From positions 198,501 through 262,500 of the forward strand of contig CAJNDS010002790.1 in NCBI GenBank assembly GCA_905221605.1: a stretch of 64,000 nucleotides of DNA. The letters are read 5' to 3'. The translations under genes were made by a program, and so were the position numbers. Below, piece after piece: positions 10,201-20,802 of this stretch (position 1 is the stretch's first letter; every line of letters starts with the position of its first letter). The notes beneath the pieces were generated by a model. It ran no database searches. It was not told the origin of the DNA and saw only the letters and a program-made list of their open reading frames with translations. The stretch comes from Symbiodinium natans (Eukaryota > Sar > Dinophyceae > Suessiales > Symbiodiniaceae).

Positions 10201-13200
10201 GGTTTAGGGTTTTAGGGGTTTCGGCACCCTTCGTCAAACCCAGGGCCCAAACTTAGGCCCCTGTTTAAAGAAGGTCAGGGAAAGCTCGAGGGACCACAGA
10301 ACTCCCGAAGACAAAAGCCCTGCAGACCAGGCCAACCCTTGAGCTTGAGTGCTTGGCTTGTGAACATAGCGGGCATTCCTATCGCTAAACCCCAAAACCC
10401 CAACCCCAAACCCTAAACCCCCAGCCCTAAAACCCTACACCCTAAACCCTAAACACCTGAACACCAACCTAAGCCCTAAGCCTAAACCCCAACCCTAATC
10501 ACTAACCACTAAACCCTGGAGGGCATGTCCCAACCCTCCCTGGAATGCCCCCCTTCCCCTCGAGGAATGCCCTTAAAGCCTGGTTTTAGGTTAGGGTTTT
10601 TAATGGTTCTGTTCAGGTTTAGGTTTAGGGTCTAGTGGCCCTCTCAAACCCAGTTGTACAAGATAAAATCTCTCAGGGTCCTTTGTGCGGAACCTGGGTC
10701 CGGGGTCGCTTGTTTAACGGTTCCCTCGTTGGGGCTCCCTAGCAACTTGTGGCCTTCCACAATGTAGAAAGCTAGATCCGAAACTCTAAACCCTAAAACC
10801 CTAACCCTAAGCCTAAGCCCAGAGCCCTAAGCCCTAAACCCCACTTAGGGAACGTCAATTGGTGAGTCCGTAGTCTGGGGGTGGTAGCGCAGGCCCCACT
10901 GCAGCTTGTCGTCAGTACTATAGGTTCTCTGATGTTGTGAAACCATGGGGGCTCCTTATATGGTCATTTTGGTGTTTAGGATTTTAGGGTTTTAGGGTTA
11001 AGGGTTGAGGGTTGTCGGGTTTAGGGTTATTTTAGGTTTAGGTTTAGGTTGTTTGCTTGTAGGGGATCCGAAGCATGGGGCTCTGTTCTGATAGTACAGC
11101 TGTATACAAGGGTTCTATGTACGCAAACTTAGGGCCCAGACTTCGAACCCTAAACCCTAAACCCTAAACCCTAAATCCTAAACCCTAAACCCTAAACCCC
11201 CTGGAGGTTTCGAGGCTTCCATGGGAGGAACCCGGCACCCTCAACCTTCGCTCTGAGAGGCGCAGGCTTTACCCGTGAAGTAACCCCAAAGGCCCCCCCT
11301 TTTAGGGTTTAGGGTTTAGGGTTTAGGGTTTGAGGGTTTTCGGCTCGGACGGCTCGGTGGCGGGCCTCTTTGGCAAAGGCGTAGTTCCCCTGCTGACGGA
11401 AGGCCTCTCAAACCCTATAAGTTTAGGGCTTATAGGGTTCAGGGTTTAGGCTCCTAAACCCTAGATCCCTTTGCGTTTGCGCTACAAGCGCTTTGATGTC
11501 TAGACTTTGGGCGCTGGCAGGACTGGAGTCCTGCGTGGACCCCCGGTATGTAGCTCCATTCCCTGGGTGTCGAACCTGACCCTAAACCCCTAGACAAGAA
11601 CTTGGGCAACGCAACTTTCTGGCTAAGCTAACAGAACACACAAAGCACCTTATAGGCAATCCGAGAAAGGAACGCCCTCGAAACTCTAAACCCTAAACCC
11701 TAAACCCTAAACCCTAAACCCTAAACCGTAACCCAAAGCGCATCTAAGTAGGGTCGACCCTTGGGTTCCCCCCCTCTTTGAGCTTGGAAAGGCTCGGGGC
11801 TTAGGCGTCACACCTTTGCATTAGGGTTTATAGGGTTTAAGGGAATAGGGTTTATAGGTTTAAGGGAATAGGATTTATAGGTTTAAGGGAATAGGGTTTA
11901 TAGGGTTTAAGGGGCTATAGGGTTTAGGGCAACTGCAGCGGGGGTTCTCTGGACGTTTTTTTTGTTTTTGTTTTTCTCTCCGCAGGGCTTGAGCCATTTC
12001 CACTAGGGCCCCAAGCAAAGTTGAATCCCCCAAGGAGCCCTTTTAAGCCATCTAAGCCCTCTTTTCTCAACGCCTGAATACCCAAAAGCCTAAACCTTAA
12101 GCGCTAAACATCGCTAAGCCTCAAACTCTGTACCCAAGACTCCATGAGCCCTGAGCACGAAGCTGTCCTTTTAGGGTTTGGGGTTTAGGGTTTAGGGTTC
12201 CCAACACCCCGAAACCCTGCAAACCCTACAAAACCCCACACCCTAACTAAGCCCCAATTTAAAAAACCTTGTAAGCCTTAAACCCCTAAACCCCATTGAA
12301 GCCCCAAACCATCCAAACCCTCCACCTACGTGCACTATGCAAACCCTTTACTAAACTCCAACCGTAAACTAAACTCCAAACCCTAAACCCAAAACCTCAA
12401 ACCCTAACCCACCCCCCCCCACCCCCCCGAAAAAAAAAATCAGCTTTCGGAGGAGGTTTACCCCTGGTTACCCCACACCGTCGGAGCCAAGGACCTTTTT
12501 TGTTCTCCCCCGCGTGCGCCGCAGGAGGAGCTCGGGAGGGCTGAAGAGCGGTTTGGAGTTTAGGGATTAGGGTGCGGGGAGTTTAGGGTTTAGGGTTTGG
12601 GGTTGAAGGGGTTTAGGATGGGGTTTAGGGTTTGGGGTTGAAGGGGTTTAGGGATTAGGGTGCGGGGAGTTTAGGGTTTAGGGGGGTTTGGGGGGTTTGG
12701 GGGTTTGGGGGTTTGGAGGGTTTGGGGGGTTTAGGGTTTGGGGTTCGGGTTTAGGGTTTGTTTTGGGGGGAGAGACAGCGTTGAATGTACTTGGGGTAGG
12801 GTGGTTAGGCTGCCTTGGGGTTTAGGGAGAGGGTTTCGGGCACAAGGGGTTTTTGATTTGTGTTTGGAGTGTTTGGAGGGGATGTACAAGGTAGCTACAT
12901 CCCGGATTTCCTGGCAAGGAATCGAGGGTTCTAGGGTTTTGGGGGTACAGGGGGTTGGGAATTGAAGGTTTAGGGTTCGGGGTTGACAGCGTGAGGTTTT
13001 AGAGCGCCGACTGCGCCCTACACCCCCTGTGTCTTGAGGCTTCGGAAATTCATACGTTGCCTACCTTTCCGCATCTGCTACCTACAACTCACTCTACATT
13101 CCAACACGAGAGCCTTCGACATACCAGTGGGGGGGGGGGGGTATGTCTATTTGCTGAGCCCAAACCGCATCTTGTGAGACGCCACCATGTCAAGGAAAGA

Positions 13201-13503
13201 GATACCTGCAGCCTTGCTGTAGGCAGTTCCCGATTCCCGTAAAGGCCGCTGCCAGTTCACGGTTTAGAGCACGGGGTTTAGAGCCTTTTTTCTGTGCAAC
13301 CCAACCCCGCCCCCCCAAAAAAAAACAAAAATAAAAAACAATAACAATAACAAATAATAATAAGAAGAAGAACAATAATAGTGATAATATTGAAGTTAAA
13401 AAACAAGCCCCTAAACCCCTCCAATAGCTTAGTACCCTCTAAGCCACTAAAGCCACAATACCCAAAAACCTGAAGCGTATGTTTATGTGTCTGTGTCTGC
13501 GGG

Positions 13504-13540
<37 letters not shown>

Positions 13541-14288
13541 CTCTGTGTGTGTCTGTGTGTGTCTGTGTGCGTGTCTGTGTGTGACTCTCTGTGTGTGTGT
13601 GTCTCTGTGTCTCTGTGTCTCTGTGTCTCTGTGTCTCTGTGTCTCTGTGTCTCTGTGTCTCTGTGTCTCTGTGTCTCTGTGTCTCTGTGTCTCTGTGTCT
13701 CTGTGTCTCTGGGTCTCTGTGTCTCTGTGTCTCTGTGTCTCTGTGTCTCTGTGTCTCTGTGTCTCTGTGTCTCTGTGTCTCTGTGTCTCTGTGTCTCTGT
13801 GTCTCTGTGTCTCTGTGTCTCTAGTGTCTCTGTGTCTCTGTGTCTCTGTGTCTCTGTGTCTCTGTGTCTCTGTGTCTCTGTGTCTCTGTGTCTCTGTGTC
13901 TCTGTGTCTCTGTGTCTCTGTGTCTCTGTGTCTCTGTGTCTCTGTGTCTCTGTGTCTCTGTGTCTCTGTGTCTCTGTGTCTCTGTGTCTCTGTGTCTCTG
14001 TGTCTCTGTGTCTCTGTGTCTCTGTGTCTCTGTGTCTCTGTGTCTCTGTGTCTCTGTGTCTCTGTGTCTCTGTGTCTCTGTGTGTCTGTGTCTGTGTCGT
14101 GTGTCTGTGTCTGGTCTGTGTCTGTGTCTTGTCTGGCTGTGTCTGTGTCTGTTCTGTGTCTGTGTCTGTGTCTGTGTCTGTGTTGTGTCTGTGTCTGTGT
14201 TGGGTCTGTGTCTGTGTCTGTGTCTGTGTCTGTGTCTGTGTCTGTGTCTGTGTCTGTGTCTGTGTCTGTGTCTGTGTCTGTGTGTGTG

Positions 14289-14320
<32 letters not shown>

Positions 14321-14501
14321 TGTCTCTGTGTGTGCGTGTCTCTGTGTGTGCGTGTCTCTGTGTGTGCGTGTCTCTGTGTGTGCGTGTCTCTGTGTGTGCG
14401 TGCGTGTCTCTGTGTGTGCGTGTGTGCGTGTCTCTGTGTGTGTGTGTGTGTCTCTGTCTGTGTGTGTGTGTGTGTGTGTGTGTCTCTGTGTGTCTGTGTC
14501 T

Positions 14502-14550
<49 letters not shown>

Positions 14551-14757
14551 TGTCTCTGTGTGTGCGTGTCTCTGTGTGTGCGTGTCTCTGTGTGTGCGTG
14601 TCTCTGTGTGTGCGTGTCTCTGTGTGTGCGTGCGTGTCTCTGTGTGTGCGTGTGTGCGTGTCTCTGTGTGTGTGTGTGTGTCTCTGTCTGTGTGTGTGTG
14701 TGTGTGTGTGTGTCTCTGTGTGTGTGTCTGTGTGTGTGTGTGTGTCTCTGTGTGTGT

Positions 14758-14796
<39 letters not shown>

Positions 14797-17700
14797 GGTG
14801 GGTGGGTGTGTGTGGGTGTGTGTGTCTCTGTGCGTGTGTCTGCGTGCGTCTCTGGGGGTGTGGGTCTTGTGTCTCTGTCACGGTTGGTGTGTGGGTTCCG
14901 GCTTTGTCGTGTGTTGAGGGCTAACCAAGGCTGTGATTGCCTCATGCTGTCTCTGGTGTCAGGGTTTATGAACTGGCAGCAAACGAAGGCACCGCGAGAT
15001 TTCACGGCGCAAAGCATTAACTGCAAACTCCGCGAAGCAGATCTGGAAATCTTGCGGGAGACAGGGGTCGGGACTTAGCCCTAAGTTTGATTTTTTAATG
15101 GCGAGCATCCTCAACAAGACCCCATGCCCTCACCAAAAATTCCCAGGAGCCCTTGCTACACTCGCCAAAAACCATCACGGAAATCCTAGCCCGAAACCCC
15201 AAACCCCAAACCCACCAAAACTCAGAATCAAAAAGCCACTTCACACCACTTCACACCCATTCCCGGTATGCCCCGATGTACTGTGATCCATCTGATGGCA
15301 ACCCCCGCAACGCAGTACAACCGGCCATCGGTCATCCGGCGCGCTTCCCGCGAAGATGGACTTCAGCGCGGCGGTTGCACGCGCGATTCGCCAGAGAAAG
15401 AGGGTGGTCGGACCTCACCAGCTCGATAGGGCTTGCAAGGTTTAAGGCTCGGGGTTTTAGGGTTGGGTTGCTGTGGGGCCTAGTTCTACCTAAACTAGGC
15501 CCCCTAGGCCCCCACCCTCCATTCTAGTGGTAGCTACATGGCCCCTGAATCTGGGCCCTCAAAAAGGGACCCCTTAAAAACGCTATACCACCCGAGTGCT
15601 CATACTTCAGAACCCTTTAGAGGAGGGTTTAGGGTTTAGGGTTTAGGGACCATATTAAGGGCCCATGAAACTACCCTCAGATGCATAAGGCTCTTTGGCT
15701 CTAAGGGTTTAGGGTTTAGGGTTTCGGGTTTAGGGTTTTAGGGTTTAGTGTTTTGGGGTTTTAGGGACAGGCATGCTCAGCTTGGGGCCCACCCTCTCTC
15801 ATCTTTGTGGCCCTATGTACGATAACCTGAAAAACTTTAACCCAAAGAGCCCACTACCCCTTAATTCAGGAATGTGCCTGAATTTATATAGGGATCCTTA
15901 TTTTGATTAAAGGTACTTAGTACTTTCCTTCATTAAGGGGTACTGGGCCCTTTGCGAAACCTGTAGCAAGGAAGTCTAACAAAGGGATCGGAATAATTAC
16001 TGATAGTATTCCCTTACGGTCCCTTTGTAATTAAGCGATAATAACCCCCAAATCCCTTTTCTGACTAGTCAGGCCCCTAACCCTAAACCCTAAACCCTTG
16101 AGGGCCCCTATAGTATCACATCCTGGGTGCCCGGCCCCAGCCCCTGCACTCGCAGCTTCGAAGAAGGGACGCCCAGGTGTGTGAGGGCATCCTGTGGGCT
16201 AGGGTTTAGGGTTTAGGGTTTAGGGTTTAGGGTTTAGGGTTTAGGGTTTAGGGTTTAGGGTTTAGGGTTTAGGGTTTAACGTTTAGGGTTTAAGGTTTAG
16301 GGTTTAGGGTTTAGGGTTTAGGGTTTGAGGTTGGGCGTTTGGGGTTTGGGGCTTAGGGTTACCAAACCCCTAAAGACCTCAAGCCCCAAAACTCTATGAA
16401 GCCAGCAGTCGAGAGCCCTATCAGCTTGAATCAGAACAGTCATAATACATGGTACAGAACAGTGTTCGCTTAGAATGGCTTCAACCCTCAAAGCAACATT
16501 TCCTAGGTGATTGGGGCATGAAGACAGATGTACATATTTGCATACTTCTTGGGAATTGGAGTATACACGTATGGCTGTTGTATTTTGTTGGGCTTAGGTT
16601 AGGGTTCAGGGTTCAGGGTTCAGGGTTCAGGGTTCAGGGTTCAGGGTTCAGGGTTCAGGGTTCAGGGTTCAGGGTTCAGGGTTTAGGGTTTAGGGTTTAG
16701 GGTTTAGGGTTTAGGTTACGGGTTAAGGGTTGAGGGATAACGGTTAAGGGTGAAGGGTTTAGGGTTTAGGGCTTAGGGTTTAGGGTTACAACTACGAGTA
16801 CCTCCACGACGACTTCTCCTCCTACTTGGAGGTTCATGGAACTTATCCAATTATAGCCCTATTAGGTACTTAAGGGGCTTATATGCGGGATATCACTACA
16901 CTAGTAATGGGTTACTAAGAACCCTGAACCTCTAAGTACTCTTTGCTTAAGAAGACCCTGCAACTCAAGGGTGGGTTTGGGTTTAGGGTTTAGGGTTTGG
17001 GGTTTAGGGTGTTTTAGGGTTCTGGGGTTTTAGGGTTCTGTGCTCCTACTGCTCCCCTTGTGTTGGTTTGTCCGTGCAACACCCTCAGAAGTCGGCTGTG
17101 AGCAGGCAAGAGTTTGGACTGGCTCGTACTTTTAGGGCTGTGTCCGTATATCAGCCCCTGTTAGACCTGGAAAAAAGCAGAGAGCCCGCATTTTGCCGGA
17201 TTTCAGGACACCGCTGGGGAGGGTCCTGGATTTTGGTTTAGGGCACACTTTGGTTCAAAGGCCGTACGCCTCGTGGTTGCCTGCCTGGGGGGGGGGGGTG
17301 TTCTCGAAGCTTTGGCGTGGGCTTCGGCGACAGCCTCGTCACTGGAGGTTTCGCCACTTTCGCCGAGGTCGCGAGGAGGCAGATTGTACTTGCCCCTTTC
17401 TTGGGCTTTCGTACTCAGGTACCTTCTAATAAGGACCCCAAGAGAGTCCGGATGTTCGAGAACCCTAAGCCCTAAAACGCTAAACCCCTAAACCCTAAAA
17501 CCCTAAACCCCTAAACCCGAAAATCTTAAAACCCAGAAACCCTAAAACCCTAAGCCCAAAACCTGAATCCCTATAAACCTCTGAAGCCCGAAAACTCTTA
17601 AAACCCTAAAAACCGTAAACCCTAGATTAGAACCCTAAGCCCTAAAACCCTTAACCCGAAAACTCTAAAGCCCTAAACCCGAAAACCTAAAACCCTAAGC

Positions 17701-18642
17701 CCTAAAACCACCAAAAACCCCCAAAAAACCCTAAAAACTCTAAAGCCCTAAAACCCGAAAACTCTAAAACCCCTAAACCCCTAAATCCCCTCGAGAACCC
17801 ACATGTTGCCAGGGCCCCGTGCTCGGACTGCGCTGGCGCGGGAGAGCGACAGCTGCGGAGCCTGTGGCACCCCAAAGCTTGTAGGGGTTTTAGGACTTTA
17901 GTCATTCTGGGGTTCTTGGGCTTTAGGGTCTTTAGGTTGTTTAGGGTTTTTGGGCTTTAGGGCCGGCTGTTAGGGTTTTTAGGGCTTTTAGGATTCTTAG
18001 GGCTTTAGGGTGTTAGGGTTTTTGAGGGCTTTAGGGTTTTCAGGGTTTTTGGGGGGTGTTTAGGATTTTGGGGATTTAGGGTCTTTAGGGTTGTAGGGTT
18101 TGGGGTAGAAGGGCTTTTAGGATCCTGGGGCTTTAGGGCTTTTGGGGCTTTAGGGCTTTTAGGTTTCTTGGGCTTTGGGTTTTTAGGGTTTTTGGGGGGG
18201 GCTTTAGGGTTTCTAGGGTCTTAGGGCTTTAGGGTGTTTAGGGTTTGGGGGGTTTTAGGGTGTTAGGTTTTTGGGGGCTTTAGGGGTTTTTAGGGTTTAG
18301 GGATGTAGGGCTTTAGGATTTTCGGGCATCATGCGCTAGGGTCAGGGTTCCGGGTTCAGGGGATCCCGATGCCCGATACCCCTTCTGTAAGGCATTTGCT
18401 GCGATAGTGGGCCCCCGTGGCACCGGCAGCCATTATTTATGTCGAGGGCTTGGGGCCTTCAGCCTCCAAATGTGGCTACCCTAAACCCTAAACCCTAAAC
18501 CCTAAACCCTAGACCCTAAACCCGGAACCATGCACGTTTAGCTTTGGGGTTCTAGCTGCAAGCCTAAGCCCGAATAATTAGCAGGTTTCAGCTCCCCGAA
18601 ACAGGGTATAACCCCCAACAAGGTAGAAGCGCGCTGCACAGC
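7233..18642 (-). CDS. IFT122: IFT122-like gene (IFT-A complex), multi-exon
   Basis: IFT122 is a WD40-TPR subunit of the IFT-A complex, which carries cargo back along cilia and flagella. The core evidence is four exons (9877-9908, 9107-9146, 8149-8205, 7233-7268). With GC donors they join in frame into [48 protein letters not shown] and DDA. This matches the IFT122 segment with W-D-E-A, H-P-E-F, Y-x-P-Y-A-x-W-L-A and N-D-R-F-E-E-A, in order and nearly without gaps. Upstream exons at 11366, 13213, 16144, 17799 and 18593 fit TPR and WD40 segments in the expected order with weaker similarity. The first WD40 repeats and the segment just before KLGD were not found. The last four introns begin GC or end AG before G. 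Comparison is from memory of animal and algal IFT122; the paralogues IFT121/140/144/172 are less likely. Confidence 0.75.
8149..8205 (-). CDS. IFT122: IFT122-like exon [19 protein letters not shown]
   Basis: TTTCGAG acceptor and GCGGGA donor, exactly nineteen codons. It continues W-D-E from the upstream exon into W-D-E-A-F-x-L, as in IFT122, and contains the H-P-E-Y and Y-L-P-W motifs. Confidence 0.78.
9000..9075. repeat. Head-to-head telomere-like junction
   Basis: CCCTAAA units run up to about 9030 and switch directly to TTTAGGG units (junction ..CCCTAAG-TTTAGGG..), making a near-perfect palindrome in an intron of the IFT122-like gene. Confidence 0.85.
9107..9146 (-). CDS. IFT122: IFT122-like exon [13 protein letters not shown]
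   Basis: ACGAG acceptor followed by one G and thirteen codons, then a GCGGAC donor after GAG. Joined to the exon at 9877-9908 it gives G-D-V-G-Q-Q-L-I-S-L-H, aligned with the IFT122 segment G-D-L-x-x-L-V-x-L-H. Confidence 0.75.
9877..9908 (-). CDS. IFT122: IFT122-like exon [10 protein letters not shown]
   Basis: GCCAG acceptor and GCTTGG donor, 32 nt. Splicing through the GC donor keeps frame and restores the L-K-x-G-D motif of IFT122. The frame is closed just upstream by TGA, which fixes the acceptor. Confidence 0.7.
9957..10001. repeat. G-rich homopolymer tract
   Basis: About 45 nt of nearly pure G with a few A, lying next to the exon at 9877-9908 in the upstream intron. It produces a poly-Pro artefact on the minus strand. 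Confidence 0.9.
10879..10919 (-). CDS. Candidate exon [12 protein letters not shown], perhaps IFT122 TPR
   Basis: Open after a TATAG acceptor and rich in GC-ending codons. IFT122 has a Y-T-D-L-x-M-F-x-Y-A-K segment at this order in the protein. The match is suggestive only, and the borders are uncertain. Confidence 0.35.
11366..11404 (-). CDS. IFT122: IFT122-like TPR exon [13 protein letters not shown]
   Basis: GAGAG acceptor, thirteen codons, GAG|GCCCGC donor. It fits the TPR helix pair V-F-x-x-Q-G-x-F-x-E-A-A of IFT122, and its place in the gene is right. A short TPR helix alone cannot separate IFT122 from its paralogues. Confidence 0.55.
11822..11926. repeat. Tandem repeat of a ~27-nt telomere-derived unit
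   Basis: About four copies of TAGGGTTTATAGG-TTTAAGGGAA in a row, a higher-order repeat built from telomere-like words. Confidence 0.8.
12556..12690. repeat. Direct repeat inside a G-rich TTTAGGG region
   Basis: The string GGATTAGGGTGCGGGGAG followed by TTTAGGG units occurs twice, about 88 nt apart, then GTTTGGGG units. Non-coding. Confidence 0.7.
13213..13260 (-). CDS. IFT122: Candidate IFT122-like exon [16 protein letters not shown]
   Basis: Open exon ending CAA-G|GCTGCA (GC donor). IFT122 has a W-R-E-L-A segment at the start of its TPR region. The first four residues agree and the rest is only compatible. Confidence 0.45.
13500..14860. repeat. Compound TG/TC satellite: (TCTCTGTG)n, (TCTGTG)n and GTGTGTGCGTGTCTCT units
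   Basis: About 60 copies of an 8-nt unit TCTCTGTG (13600-14085), then TCTGTG hexamers, then two copies of a roughly 190-nt block of mixed TG/CGTG/TCTCTG words (14301-14492 and 14531-14722), then TG and GGGTG runs. It has no stops in several frames and creates 400-480-codon artefact frames on both strands. It sits inside an intron of the minus-strand gene. Confidence 0.95.
14925..15075. other. Unique stretch, possibly exonic, strand unclear
   Basis: Non-repetitive and open on both strands. The plus frame reads [20 protein letters not shown] and continues [14 protein letters not shown]. The minus frame reads [16 protein letters not shown]. The surrounding gene is minus, but the plus reading looks more protein-like. 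Not resolved. Confidence 0.3.
15285..15440 (-). other. GC-rich unique stretch, possible exon
   Basis: High-GC unique DNA in the expected place for IFT122 beta-propeller exons. The minus frame contains [19 protein letters not shown]. Splice sites not resolved. Confidence 0.3.
15525..15690. mobile_element. Fold-back element family B, copy 1, invaded by TTTAGGG
   Basis: Left end GGTAGCTACATGGCCCC and right end GGGCCCATGAAACTACCCTC are inverted copies. The interior carries AAAAAGGGACCCCTTA. A short TTTAGGG array (15627-15648) interrupts the right arm. Confidence 0.65.
16144..16191 (-). CDS. IFT122: IFT122-like exon [16 protein letters not shown]
   Basis: CACAG acceptor, sixteen codons, flush CAG end. 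It fits the IFT122 stretch D-V-I-V-Q-H-L-x-(5)-K-V-R-I between the two propellers with one gap. The following GGGCTG is not a usual donor, so the 3' border is provisional. Confidence 0.5.
16200..16335. repeat. TTTAGGG array
   Basis: About eighteen units, nearly perfect, with a few TTTAACG/TTTAAGG variants. Confidence 0.9.
16598..16720. repeat. TTCAGGG array passing into TTTAGGG
   Basis: Eleven or so TTCAGGG units followed by five TTTAGGG units. Uniformity within each block indicates separate local amplifications. Confidence 0.9.
16822..16940. mobile_element. Fold-back element family A, copy 1
   Basis: Begins CTACTTGGAGGTTCATGGAA and ends CCCTGAACCTCTAAGTACT, which are inverted copies of each other. 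Other copies are at 27577, 55599 and 61614, with a half copy near 5950. Confidence 0.75.
17303..17395 (-). CDS. Candidate exon, acidic/Ser-rich linker
   Basis: The minus frame reads [20 protein letters not shown] and continues [10 protein letters not shown], with exon-like codon use. It lies between exons assigned to the IFT122-like propeller and could be a lineage-specific insertion. Confidence 0.5.
17799..17861 (-). CDS. IFT122: IFT122-like WD40 exon (21 codons)
   Basis: CCACAG acceptor, [16 protein letters not shown] then PGNMW, and a GTTCTC donor. It agrees with the WD40 strand Q-V-S-L-x(4)-G-V-R-x-G-x-x-G-x-x-N-x-W of IFT122. Joined to the exon at 18593 through a GC donor it keeps frame. 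Confidence 0.6.
18593..18642 (-). CDS. IFT122: IFT122-like WD40 exon [16 protein letters not shown]
   Basis: TTAAG acceptor, sixteen codons, GGA|GCTGAA donor. It lines up without gaps on the IFT122 string C-C-I-S-Y-F-x-x-G-E-Y-I-L-L-G-G, keeping C, G, Y, L and G. Confidence 0.6.
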
Positions 18643-18795
18643 CTTAAGCCCCTAAACCAAGTTTGGACCCAGCCCGACAGAAAACACACAAAACCTAAGG
18701 GGTTTAGGGTTTAGGGTTTACGGTCTAGGGTCTAGGGTTTAGGGTTTAGAACCCCTGAACTCCTGAACCGAACCCCTGAAACGGCAGTCTGGTAC

Positions 18796-18839
18796 CCGGC
18801 CTGAGGCTCGAGACGGTCCGAATGGCCTTCGATCACCAC
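18796..18839 (-). CDS. Candidate exon VVIEGHSDRLEPQA
   Basis: CGCCAG acceptor and GTACCA donor, 44 nt. WD40-like G-H-S-D, but too short to assign. It may be the next upstream exon of the IFT122-like gene. Confidence 0.45.
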
Positions 18840-19004
18840 CTGGCGTACACGGCAGCTACTGGCTCAGGGTTCTAGGACAGGTCAAGGTTTAGGATTTAGG
18901 GCCTAGGGCTTAGGGCTTAGGGCTTAGGGTTTAGGGTTTAGGGCCTATAGGGCTTAGGGTTTAGGGACTAGCCCTTAGCCCTGAAGCCCAAACCCGAAAA
19001 CCGT

Positions 19005-19073
19005 GGGTCCCAGCGCCTCCGGGAAGGTCTTGTCGGCCTTGAGCCACTCCGCCATCACCTCGATAATGGAGGC
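19005..19073 (-). CDS. Exon, unknown protein (helical)
   Basis: GACGAG acceptor, then ASIIEVMAEWLKADKTFPEA and LGP. Strong coding look (GC-ending codons, amphipathic helix). It does not fit IFT122, so it probably ends the next gene upstream or is an insertion. Confidence 0.6.
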
Positions 19074-19107
19074 CTCGTCCAAAACCCTCTAAGACCCTAT
19101 ATCCTGT

Positions 19108-19206
19108 CGGGTTGAGGGTTTAGGGTTTTAGGGTTTTAGGGTTTTAGGGTTTTAGGGTTTTAGGGTTTTAGGGTTTTGGGGTTTTAGGGTTTTAGGGTTT
19201 TAGGGT
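19108..19206. repeat. TTTTAGGG (8-nt) array
   Basis: About ten units of the TTTTAGGG variant, uniform, distinct from the 7-nt arrays nearby. Confidence 0.9.
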
Positions 19207-19805
19207 TAGGGTTTAGAGTTTCGGCTTTAGGGTTCTGGGTTTACGGTTTAGGGTTTAAGTGTTGAGCTCTAAACCCTAAACTCTAAGTCTACTATGGTCT
19301 TGGCTACCTGCAGGCCAGAACTTCAAAACACACGTTCAAGATAACCTTTAGTTTGGACCCAACAGCCCTTAAAGCGTAGTCTCCCTTGGTCCTTTGCTTT
19401 GTTGGTGGTGCCCATATACTTGCTAGTAGCATATTGCGAAACGCAATGCTTCCAAGTGTATAGTGCTCGGGATTTTCAATGGAGAATGGAGAACTCACAC
19501 GCTAGCGGGAAAAGGATGGAAAAGGTGAACAGGCTTGGGGCTCTATAGGGCTCAGACCCTCTCTGAGACCTAAAATCTCACTTTGCGCGAAACCCCAAAC
19601 ATGACCCAAAACCCTGAACCCCAAACGCTGACCCCTAAACCCGAAACCCTGCACACCAAACCCCAAACCCCAAACCCCAAACCCTAAACGCACAGCCCTA
19701 AACCCTAAACCCCAACTAAACACACGGCCCTAAACCCCAAACCCCAAACCCCAAACCTCAAACCCTAAACCCTAAACCCTAAACCCCAAACCCCAAACCC
19801 CAAAC

Positions 19806-19891
19806 CGCTGAGGGCGTGGCCGCCTCGGCGCCCAGTTTCGCCAGGCGCGCCTCGAAGTAGAGGCCGACCTGCCACTGCTTCATGGGCTTCC
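19806..19891 (-). CDS. Exon, unknown protein
   Basis: GTAG acceptor, KPMKQWQVGLYFEARLAKLG then AEAATPSA, and a GTTTGG donor. One of the clearest exons of the block. Family unknown. Confidence 0.65.
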
Positions 19892-19995
19892 CTACTACTC
19901 CCCCCAGGGTTTAGGGTTTAGGGTTTAGGGCTACTACCCCTCTCTATACTACCCCCCCTAGGTTCCTCCCTTCAATAACCTTAATTATGCATAAT

Positions 19996-20802
19996 CCGCC
20001 GAGGCCTCGGGCCGAAGGTGTATTGGTAGTCAGAACAGGCACCCCCCTCCAAATCCTCCCCCCAGCCCCAAAGCCCTTTTTCGGACCCCTTTTTTTGCCT
20101 CAAATGGGTACCCCCCCTAGGTGAGCAGGGTCCGCAAGCGGATGGTTCGCCAGGACCAGAGGCAGTTGCAGCCCTTCCCAGCAGGGCCCCCACCACCGTT
20201 CCCCCCCCCCCCCTCCCCCCCTACCCCCCCACCCCCCTCTGCCCCCCCCCCCCCCCCCCCCCCCCAACCCCCCCCCCCCCCCCCCCCCCCCCAACCCTCC
20301 CCCTACCCCCCCCCCACCCCCTTTTTGTCCCTCCCCCAAAAGCCACATGAGCGGCTGGGCTCGAGGTGCTAATGGACGCAACAAGAGGGGCTTGATGTTT
20401 GTAGGTGTCGCGGCACACCCAATGGTTCATAACCTCGGGGTGTCGCTTTTCAAGTGTTCCCATCGGTTTACAGGGTTTTGGGCATTCGTGCCACCCCTTG
20501 CTTAATTGAATGGCTGGGGGTGCTTGCTCACATAAGGTGTTTGTGAAAGGCGGAGTTTTCCTGCTCGGACGCGCTGGCTTGAGGGCCGGAGGCTCAACTG
20601 GTGTGAGCACGGCCGCAAATCCGCCGAGGCCTCGGGCCGGAGGTGTATAGGTTGTCAGAACAGGCACCCCCCTCCAAATCCTCAAGCTGCTTCGGACCCC
20701 TTTTTTTTGCCTCAAATGGGTACCCCCCCAGGAAACCGGGGTCCGCAAGCGGACGGTTCGCCAGGACCAGAGGCAGTTCAAGCCCCTCCCAGCAGGCGCC
20801 CA

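Noticed and set aside
11988-12010. Spliced-leader RNA gene (GGCTTGAGCC similarity)
   Set aside because: Only a few bases agree with the end of the dinoflagellate spliced leader. The rest of the leader and a donor are absent.
13439-15026. Very long open frames (400-480 codons) on both strands
   Set aside because: They read only the TG/TC satellite (Thr/Gln/His/Arg or Cys/Val/Ser/Leu monotony), and the two strands are open at once.
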